Source: Armatimonadota bacterium
GTDB taxonomy: Bacteria; Armatimonadota; Armatimonadia; Armatimonadales; Armatimonadaceae
Length of the DNA: 11,645 nucleotides
Assembly (NCBI GenBank): GCA_014380985.1
Contig: JACMIU010000430.1
Coordinates: 1 to 11,645 of the forward strand
Direction of reading: 5' to 3'
Positions 6,805 through 11,645 of the stretch are shown piece after piece (the stretch's first letter is position 1; each line of letters opens with the position of its first letter). A model generated the notes under the pieces. It was not told the DNA's origin, did not search any database, and saw only the letters and a program-made list of their open reading frames with translations. Made by a program: the position numbers and the translations under genes.

Positions 6805-6810
6805 CGTGCC

Positions 6811-7935
6811 ATGCTTTCCCGTCGTTCTTTTTTAGGCGCGTCCGCCGCCCTTGTTGCCGCCCCCGCGTTACCGGTAGCCGCGCAAGAAGCCCTGCCGTTT
6901 ATCCGCCTTGACTTCAACGCCGACGCGGTTTCCCGTCTCCTCGACCTACAGGCGGCAAAGGACGACGGCGACGCCGCGATTGATTCGCTTCTCGCGCTTC
7001 CTGCCTACAAAAACGTGATTCGGGTCGGGGAGGGCGAAGGTAGTCTGGCGCGGGACTTGCTGGCGACAAACGCCAAAGCCGTGATTCGCGGCACGGCGAC
7101 GGTGCGGTCACAACCCCGCGAGGACGCCGCCCGACTGTTTATCAATAACCCCGCCGGGTATCGCGCCTTGCTGACCGAACTCGAACAAACTAAAGCGGCG
7201 CGTGCCAAACGAATCGCCGCGCATTTGTCGGGGTTCACGCCTGATGTTTTACGGAAAAGCGGCAAACCGATTGTTCAGACGGTGTACCTGCATTTCGGCG
7301 GCACATGGGACGCGCTGAACGTCAACGGCGATATTTTTCTGAACCTGCATTACTGGACGGAGTACCATCGCCCGTCGCTCGCCGGGCTGAATATGATTGT
7401 CGCGCACGAAGCGATGCACACGGTACAGAACCGCGCTTTCGGCAATCCCGAACTGCAGGACACCGGCGAAGGGGCGTTCTTCACCGCGCTATCGAAGATT
7501 CAACGCGAAGGCACGGCGCGGTACGTGGAGGTAGACACCGACCCCGCGCCGTACCCGCCGTTCACCTATGGCTTTCATTTTCGCGCCATCAGCATCGAGA
7601 CCGTGCGGAATTTCGCCACGCTCTTGCCGCAATTGCAAACGCTTTATGATGCTTGCTTCCCGGTTTACGACAAGGCACGGTTTGTGGAAGCGTACCGCAC
7701 CGGCATCAACAACGGCGGCGATTTTTACGCCCTCGGTCACGGCGCGGCGAAAGTGATTGACGAACGCGCCGGACGCGCCGCGCTTCTGCAGACGATAACC
7801 GGCGGCCCGAAAGCGTTCTGGTCGCGCTATGCGGAGCAAACGAAAAAGGAGCGAACCTTGCCGCCATTGCCGGACGCGGTAGCAAAGCGGCTTTCGTCGC
7901 TACCGGCTTCGTTTACGCCACCGACGCCCGGTTAG
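6811..7935 (+). CDS. Exported HExxH zinc metallopeptidase-like protein
   Basis: 374 aa. The N-terminus SRRSFLG followed by a weakly hydrophobic alanine-rich segment and PVAAQ looks like a twin-arginine export signal (cleavage near residue 24-25). Residues 199-203 are HEAMH (IVAHEAMHTVQN), the HExxH zinc site with catalytic Glu200. A downstream REGTARYVE (Glu233) lies on a helix about 30 residues later and would fit the third ligand of a gluzincin. The overall plan recalls uncharacterised putative Zn-dependent protease families such as DUF5700, but I cannot confirm membership. It probably acts in the envelope or periplasm; the substrate is unknown. It follows the duplicated secreted protein by 45 bp yet has its own -10 box. 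Its TAG stop overlaps the TAA of the convergent TPR gene. Confidence 0.82.
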   Translation: MLSRRSFLGASAALVAAPALPVAAQEALPFIRLDFNADAVSRLLDLQAAKDDGDAAIDSLLALPAYKNVIRVGEGEGSLARDLLATNAKAVIRGTATVRSQPREDAARLFINNPAGYRALLTELEQTKAARAKRIAAHLSGFTPDVLRKSGKPIVQTVYLHFGGTWDALNVNGDIFLNLHYWTEYHRPSLAGLNMIVAHEAMHTVQNRAFGNPELQDTGEGAFFTALSKIQREGTARYVEVDTDPAPYPPFTYGFHFRAISIETVRNFATLLPQLQTLYDACFPVYDKARFVEAYRTGINNGGDFYALGHGAAKVIDERAGRAALLQTITGGPKAFWSRYAEQTKKERTLPPLPDAVAKRLSSLPASFTPPTPG

Positions 7936-9470
7936 TTGCGTTCCACCACGCTGCGCTTGAACGATGCTTCCGCTTGCGTCACCACAATTTGCAGTCGTTC
8001 CATCTCCTCCGGCAGGGGGCTTCGTAGCAAACTGACTTGTAGGGAACGTTCGCCGGAAGCGTCCGCCTCGTATACTACGGATTTGAGCAGTCCCGGCAGT
8101 TCGGCTTCGACCTGTGCGGAAATCGCCGCGCAAAGGCTGTTGTAAAACGCGCTTTCCATGTTACCCTCGTCGCAACCACAGGAAATATTTGCGCGAAGTG
8201 CCGCGAGGTGCGCCCGCATAATCACCGCGTCGGACGAAGATACCGGCAGGTGCGGCATGGCGGAAATGAGGAGCGGTTCGGCGTCGGCGAATCGCTCGAT
8301 ATGCTGGTAATAAACGCCGAGGCAACCTTCCGCTTTGCCGAGGGCTTCGGTGTCGTCCGAGCGTTTCGCCAGCGCGACAGCGTTTTGCAGACACGCTTCG
8401 GCTTCGGCGTTTTCCTGCCGGTCTTTGGACAGCAGTAAACCGAGATTGCGCTCTGCCGCCGATGCTTGCGCGAAGTCGCCCATGCGCTCCCCGGCGATTC
8501 GGACGCGCCGATACGATTTGGTCGCACCGGGAATATCACCCGCGTCGCCCTGCGCGAGGGCGAGACCGAGAAGCGCGTGTCCGGCGTTCGCGTAGTCGCG
8601 GGCTCGCTCCAGTAGGGCGAACAGTTTTTGCGCGTATTCGACGCGCAGGGCGTAATTCGGCGCGTCTTGCTCCGCTTCGTTGTTGACGATTTGCGCGAGT
8701 AGATTGCGGTGCGCGAGTGAATCGGGGCAGTGCGTGGCGGCGAGTTCGGCAACTTCGACAAGCACCGGTTGCCGGAAGGGGTGCGGGAACGCCCCTAAAA
8801 CATCGGGGGCGACGTTTGCCAGTTCCTCGATCTTGGCGCGGTCGGGCGCGGAAAACCCGGCGAGTGCGGGCCCGACCGCGCCGGAAGCGACACGCGCCGC
8901 GCCCAGAATCAGCAACGCCTGTAAAAAACGCGGATGCCCCGACGCGGCGAAGTTGTCAATCACTTCCTCCTGCACCATCGCCGCTTCCGCGTACCGTTCC
9001 TGTGCCAAAAGCACCGAAACGAGCGGCTCCAGTCCGAACGCATAGCCGGGATGTTCGCGCCCGTAGAACGCCAAACGCCCCGCAAGCCCGCGCTTCAGCA
9101 CTGTTTCCGCTTCCGCTAACTCGCCCGCCGCGCCTAATTCCTGCCCATAATCGGTGACGAAGGTTAGCCAGTCTTTATGGGTGGCGGCATCCTCTATGGG
9201 CGGCTCCCAGTCCTGTGCCGCTTGGAACGCCGCGAGCGAGTCCCGCGTTTTGCCGAGCATTTTCAGCACCCCGGCAAGCCCCGCCTGACTTTCGTTGAAC
9301 GCCGCGCTTCGCTCTCCGGCGAAAGCGACCACGGCGGCAACGTGTTCGCGCATTCGTGCTTCGGCGTCCACGGGGCGTCTGGCTTGCAGGTGCGCCATGA
9401 CTTCCGCGACCGCCGTTTCCACGGAGGGCGGGGCGGTAACCGGTGACTTCCCAAAAAAATTAATTGGCAT
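7932..9470 (-). CDS. TPR-repeat protein of unknown role
   Basis: 512 aa, no signal peptide or membrane segment, so probably cytosolic. Helical pairs of tetratricopeptide type are visible at ~53-88 (LAGVLKMLGKTRDSLAAFQ), ~100-170 (GELAEAETVLKRGLA; LLAQERYAEAAMVQEEV) and ~281-415 (GDIPGATKSYRRVR; ENAEAEACLQNAVALA; ERFADAEPLLISAM), resembling kinesin-light-chain-like TPRs. The middle (~190-270) and the last ~100 residues are not TPR-like; the tail has a CGC at 431-433 and no known catalytic motif. Such proteins usually serve as protein-binding scaffolds. The ATG is 26 bp after the oxidoreductase stop with no clear ribosome binding site, so it is probably cotranscribed with that gene. At its end the TAA shares bases with the TAG of the metallopeptidase gene. 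Confidence 0.85.
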   Translation of the reverse strand: MPINFFGKSPVTAPPSVETAVAEVMAHLQARRPVDAEARMREHVAAVVAFAGERSAAFNESQAGLAGVLKMLGKTRDSLAAFQAAQDWEPPIEDAATHKDWLTFVTDYGQELGAAGELAEAETVLKRGLAGRLAFYGREHPGYAFGLEPLVSVLLAQERYAEAAMVQEEVIDNFAASGHPRFLQALLILGAARVASGAVGPALAGFSAPDRAKIEELANVAPDVLGAFPHPFRQPVLVEVAELAATHCPDSLAHRNLLAQIVNNEAEQDAPNYALRVEYAQKLFALLERARDYANAGHALLGLALAQGDAGDIPGATKSYRRVRIAGERMGDFAQASAAERNLGLLLSKDRQENAEAEACLQNAVALAKRSDDTEALGKAEGCLGVYYQHIERFADAEPLLISAMPHLPVSSSDAVIMRAHLAALRANISCGCDEGNMESAFYNSLCAAISAQVEAELPGLLKSVVYEADASGERSLQVSLLRSPLPEEMERLQIVVTQAEASFKRSVVERN

Positions 9471-9496
9471 AACAATGTCGCTTTCTATCCGGGAGG

Positions 9497-10627
9497 CTAT
9501 TCGCCCTTCGGCGCGTCAAACGTCGTGACCAGCGTTTGCGTTTGCCCGGTTTGCGCGGCGCGGTATCCGGCTTCGATGATTTCCACGACGTGCCGGGCGT
9601 GTTCGGCGGTTGCGTTCGAGGGAATCCCTTCGCGCACCCAGCGCACCAATTGCATCGTGTCCTCAAAAACGTGCGCTTCCTCCATCTCGGCGTGAATGGT
9701 ATCCACGACGTGCGGCAAAAGCCGTATCGGGTTGCCGTTGTCGCGGTCGGAACCGGGGTAGGCGATTCGCTCACCGTTCAGATTCAAGCCGACAATCGCG
9801 CCGCGCTCGCCAAAAACGCTCGGTTGCCCGAACTGCGACACCGACCCGGCAAATGTCCCATGCACCAGCGCGAACACGTTGTCGCCGAAATCGAGCGTGA
9901 ACAGCGTGTTATCGTCGGCGTCGCAGGGAAACATCTGTCCGTTCCATTCGCGCTCGTGGATAGCGACGCCGCTCATCGCCGACACGCGCTTCGCCGCGCC
10001 GAGCAAGCCGGTCAGCGTGTGCATTCCGTACACCGACATATCGTAAACGGGGCCGCCGCCCGGTTTGCGCCAGTACCACGACGGGTTGACGTTCGTTAGC
10101 ACGTCGGATCCGGTGCGCGTGTTTTCTTTTTCGTGGTACGACCCGAACGCCGCGCCCGTGACCGCCCACGACACGCGCCCCAACACGCCGTCTTGGAGCA
10201 TTTTGCGAAGGCGCAGGTTGGACGGGCGAAGCATTTGCCCCGGCGACGCTACCAGTTTGAGTCCCCGCGCCTCGGCTTCGTCCATAATCTCGGTCGCCTC
10301 GCCCGCCGTCACGGTCATCGTTTTGTTGAAGTGAACGTGCTTTCCGGCGCGAACGGCGGCAAGCCCTTGTTCGTAATGTAGCCCGATGGGGGAGCAAAGA
10401 ATCACCGCGTCTACCGCGTCGTCGGACAGTAGCGCGTTCAAATCATCGTAAGCGCGGGCGACCGTGTACTTGTCCGCCGCCGCCTGTGCGCGTCCCGGCA
10501 CGGGGTCGCAGACCGCCGCGAGGCGCACCTTGTCCTGCACATCCGGCAAACAAAGGTGGGCGAGTGCGCCGCGAATCCCGATACTGCCCGCCCCGACCAC
10601 GCCGATGCCTAACTGTTTCACGCTCAT
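9497..10627 (-). CDS. Gfo/Idh/MocA-family oxidoreductase
   Basis: 376 aa, typical for this family of NAD(P)-dependent sugar and polyol dehydrogenases. The N-terminal Rossmann domain has GIGVVGAGSIG (glycines 12, 14, 17) and strand 2 ends in VCDP with Asp41, favouring NAD(H). The second-domain signature GGGPVYDMSVYGMH (190-203) supplies the conserved Asp196 and His203 near the active site. The usual E-K-P motif after the Rossmann domain is HFNKTMT (99-105), so Lys102 is kept but Glu and Pro are replaced. The substrate cannot be told. I start at the ATG at 10627, where homology begins; the frame is open upstream to a GTG at 10675, which would cover the divergent promoter region. No Shine-Dalgarno sequence is seen. 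It leads a two-gene unit with the TPR protein and diverges from the HAD gene. Confidence 0.9.
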   Translation of the reverse strand: MSVKQLGIGVVGAGSIGIRGALAHLCLPDVQDKVRLAAVCDPVPGRAQAAADKYTVARAYDDLNALLSDDAVDAVILCSPIGLHYEQGLAAVRAGKHVHFNKTMTVTAGEATEIMDEAEARGLKLVASPGQMLRPSNLRLRKMLQDGVLGRVSWAVTGAAFGSYHEKENTRTGSDVLTNVNPSWYWRKPGGGPVYDMSVYGMHTLTGLLGAAKRVSAMSGVAIHEREWNGQMFPCDADDNTLFTLDFGDNVFALVHGTFAGSVSQFGQPSVFGERGAIVGLNLNGERIAYPGSDRDNGNPIRLLPHVVDTIHAEMEEAHVFEDTMQLVRWVREGIPSNATAEHARHVVEIIEAGYRAAQTGQTQTLVTTFDAPKGE

Positions 10628-10631
10628 AAAA

Positions 10632-10639
10632 GGTAAACT
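10632..10639 (+). promoter_or_regulatory. Weak putative -10 box (GGTAAACT) for the HAD gene
   Basis: TAAACT at 10634-10639, preceded by GG as in the three leaderless-type boxes, but here a leader of about 36 bases with AAAGGA (10667-10672) precedes the ATG. It sits in the 54-bp divergent gap between the oxidoreductase and HAD genes. No -35 match. Confidence 0.25.
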
Positions 10640-10681
10640 TTCGCTGTTTTGATTTTTCGTTCGCACAAAGGACACTTACCG

Positions 10682-11383
10682 ATGCTTCCGCTACGCGCTC
10701 TTCTATTCGATTTCGACGGCACAATTTTAGACACCGAAACGCCCGAATACGAGACTTGGCAAATTATCTGCGCCGAATACGATGTGACGCTTCCGCTCGC
10801 TGTTTGGGCGACCGGTGTCGGTATCGGGGTGGACGAAAACCCGTTCGACCCGTACCGTTTTCTGGAGGAAAACGCTCCCGTTAGCGTTGACCGTACTGTC
10901 GTGAAGCACCGCCGCGCCGCGCTATTTGCCGAACGGCTCGCGCAGGAGGTTCCCCGCCCCGGTATTATAGCACTTTTGGAAGAGGGAAGGGAAGCGGGAC
11001 TGCTTATCGGGCTGGCGTCGTCGTCGGGGCATTCGTGGGTGGACGGGCTTTTGGAGCGAATCGGCTTGCTCGAATGGTTTCCCGTGCGTCTGTGCGCGGA
11101 TGATGTGACGCACACCAAGCCCGACCCCGAACTGTATCTGCGCTGTTTGTCCGCGCTCGGCGTTTCGGCAGACGAAGCGATGTCCCTTGAGGATTCGCCG
11201 AACGGAATCAAGGCGGCGAAGGCGGCGGGCATTTTCACGGTCGCCTACCCGAACCGTGTCACTGCACTGTTGCCCGGTATCGAACGCGCCGATATTCGCG
11301 TGGACGATTGGGGGGCGGTTTCGCTGGCGTCGCTGGCGGCGATTCGGAACCCAGCTATTTCGCCGCTCGGCGAAACAAAATAA
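10682..11383 (+). CDS. HAD-superfamily hydrolase, beta-phosphoglucomutase-like
   Basis: 233 aa, the usual length for this subfamily. All four HAD motifs are present: motif I FDFDGTILD with nucleophile Asp10 and acid/base Asp12; motif II LASSSG with the conserved Ser113-115; motif III Lys146 in THTKPDPE; motif IV SLEDSPNG with Glu170/Asp171. The helical cap lies between motifs I and II (~17-90). It should act on a phosphorylated small molecule, either as a sugar-phosphate phosphatase or as a phosphomutase; the sequence alone does not separate these. It faces away from a sugar-type oxidoreductase, in keeping with carbohydrate metabolism. The start is the ATG with AAAGGA 9 bases upstream; an in-frame TTG at 10649 is less likely. 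Confidence 0.92.
   Translation: MLPLRALLFDFDGTILDTETPEYETWQIICAEYDVTLPLAVWATGVGIGVDENPFDPYRFLEENAPVSVDRTVVKHRRAALFAERLAQEVPRPGIIALLEEGREAGLLIGLASSSGHSWVDGLLERIGLLEWFPVRLCADDVTHTKPDPELYLRCLSALGVSADEAMSLEDSPNGIKAAKAAGIFTVAYPNRVTALLPGIERADIRVDDWGAVSLASLAAIRNPAISPLGETK
11358..11375 (+). repeat. 8-bp inverted repeat at the end of the HAD gene
   Basis: TTTCGCCG and CGGCGAAA are perfect complements around a 2-base centre, within the last codons of the gene. The bases after it are A-rich on the plus strand, not T-rich, so it is not a canonical intrinsic terminator for the HAD gene. It could still form an mRNA 3'-end hairpin or a dyad binding site. Confidence 0.5.
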
Positions 11384-11485
11384 AAAACCGGTATGCGCCG
11401 TGTTTACGCCGGGTGCTTCGCGGGAATAAGAAGCCTGTAAGCGATTTAGTAGACGCTCACGGAAAACATTATTAAACAAACGCAT

Positions 11486-11498
11486 CGCGCCAAGCGCG
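11486..11498 (+). promoter_or_regulatory. Small hairpin just before the glycine-zipper gene RBS
   Basis: CGCGC, loop CAA, GCGCG: a perfect 5-bp G+C stem ending 7 bases before the AGGAG ribosome binding site (11506-11510). In the mRNA it would lie in the leader of the last gene. The rest of the 134-bp gap (11384-11517) is AT-richer around 11461-11480 and probably holds the promoter, but no strong -10/-35 pair is visible. Confidence 0.3.
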
Positions 11499-11517
11499 GG
11501 CGGACAGGAGCATTGAA

Positions 11518-11645
11518 ATGGCAGACAACATTCAACACGGAATTGACGATAACCCGACCGGCGACGCCGAAAAGGGTGCGGCTCTCGGCGGCATCGGCGG
11601 CGCAGTCACCGGGCTGGCGGCGGGCGCGGCGGCGGGTCCTGTAGG
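11518..11645 (+). CDS. Small glycine-zipper protein, C-terminus cut by window edge
   Basis: 42 complete codons are visible. A polar N-terminus (MADNIQHGIDDNPTGDAEKG) is followed by a Gly/Ala-rich hydrophobic stretch (ALGGIGGAVTGLAAGAAAG) with the small-residue spacing of glycine-zipper membrane or stress proteins. There is no signal peptide before it. AGGAG at 11506-11510, 7 bases before the ATG, is the strongest ribosome binding site in the window and suggests high expression. Proteins of this look are often described as stress-related, but the function is not established and the missing C-terminus prevents a firmer call. Confidence 0.75.
   Translation, partial: MADNIQHGIDDNPTGDAEKGAALGGIGGAVTGLAAGAAAGPV

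Noticed and set aside
9536..10099. Plus-strand open frame opposite the oxidoreductase
   Set aside because: The Arg/His/Val-rich translation has no motif, whereas the minus-strand frame has clear Gfo/Idh/MocA motifs.
11358..11390. Intrinsic terminator after the HAD gene
   Set aside because: The 8-bp inverted repeat is real, but A residues rather than T residues follow it on the coding strand. I list it only as a repeat.

Overview
This 11.6 kb window is chromosomal-looking bacterial DNA, dense with genes and GC-rich: sampled lines of most genes are roughly 63-70% G+C, with strong GCG/CCG/GGC codon bias. I find ten complete protein genes and one partial gene at each end. I see no rRNA, tRNA, transposase, integrase, phage gene or CRISPR array. 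The genes are ordinary metabolic, secreted and regulatory types. They do not fix the phylum. A free-living soil or freshwater lineage such as Armatimonadota would fit, but this is a low-confidence guess from style only.

Layout, left to right. (1) A minus-strand block, read right to left from about 3.2 kb to 1: a membrane-anchored protein of unknown function, a lactate/malate dehydrogenase-family enzyme, an ACT-domain protein resembling the acetolactate synthase small subunit (its start overlaps the dehydrogenase end by 16 bp), and a secreted alpha/beta hydrolase cut off by the left edge. The hydrolase is clearly AT-richer than its neighbours. (2) A plus-strand block from 3295 to 7935: a PepV-type M20 dipeptidase, an ATP-grasp enzyme that starts on the base after the dipeptidase stop codon, a secreted protein with two related domains and a proline-rich tail, and an exported HExxH metallopeptidase with a twin-arginine-like signal. 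(3) A minus-strand pair: a Gfo/Idh/MocA oxidoreductase followed 26 bp later by a TPR protein, whose stop codon overlaps the metallopeptidase stop. (4) A plus-strand HAD phosphatase/phosphomutase transcribed away from the oxidoreductase, then the start of a small glycine-zipper protein at the right edge.

Regulation seen in the sequence: three genes (hydrolase, dipeptidase, metallopeptidase) have a GGTANAAT box whose hexamer ends only 5-8 bases before the start codon and have no Shine-Dalgarno sequence. This is the pattern expected for leaderless mRNAs. Other genes have a leader with AAAGG/AGGAG-type ribosome binding sites, so both initiation modes seem to be in use.

No single new system is proven here. 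The items most worth a second look are the dehydrogenase with an altered substrate-recognition loop coupled to an orphan IlvH-like ACT protein, the dipeptidase/ATP-grasp pair (possible peptide-bond breaking and making), the leaderless promoter pattern, and the duplicated secreted protein of unknown function.
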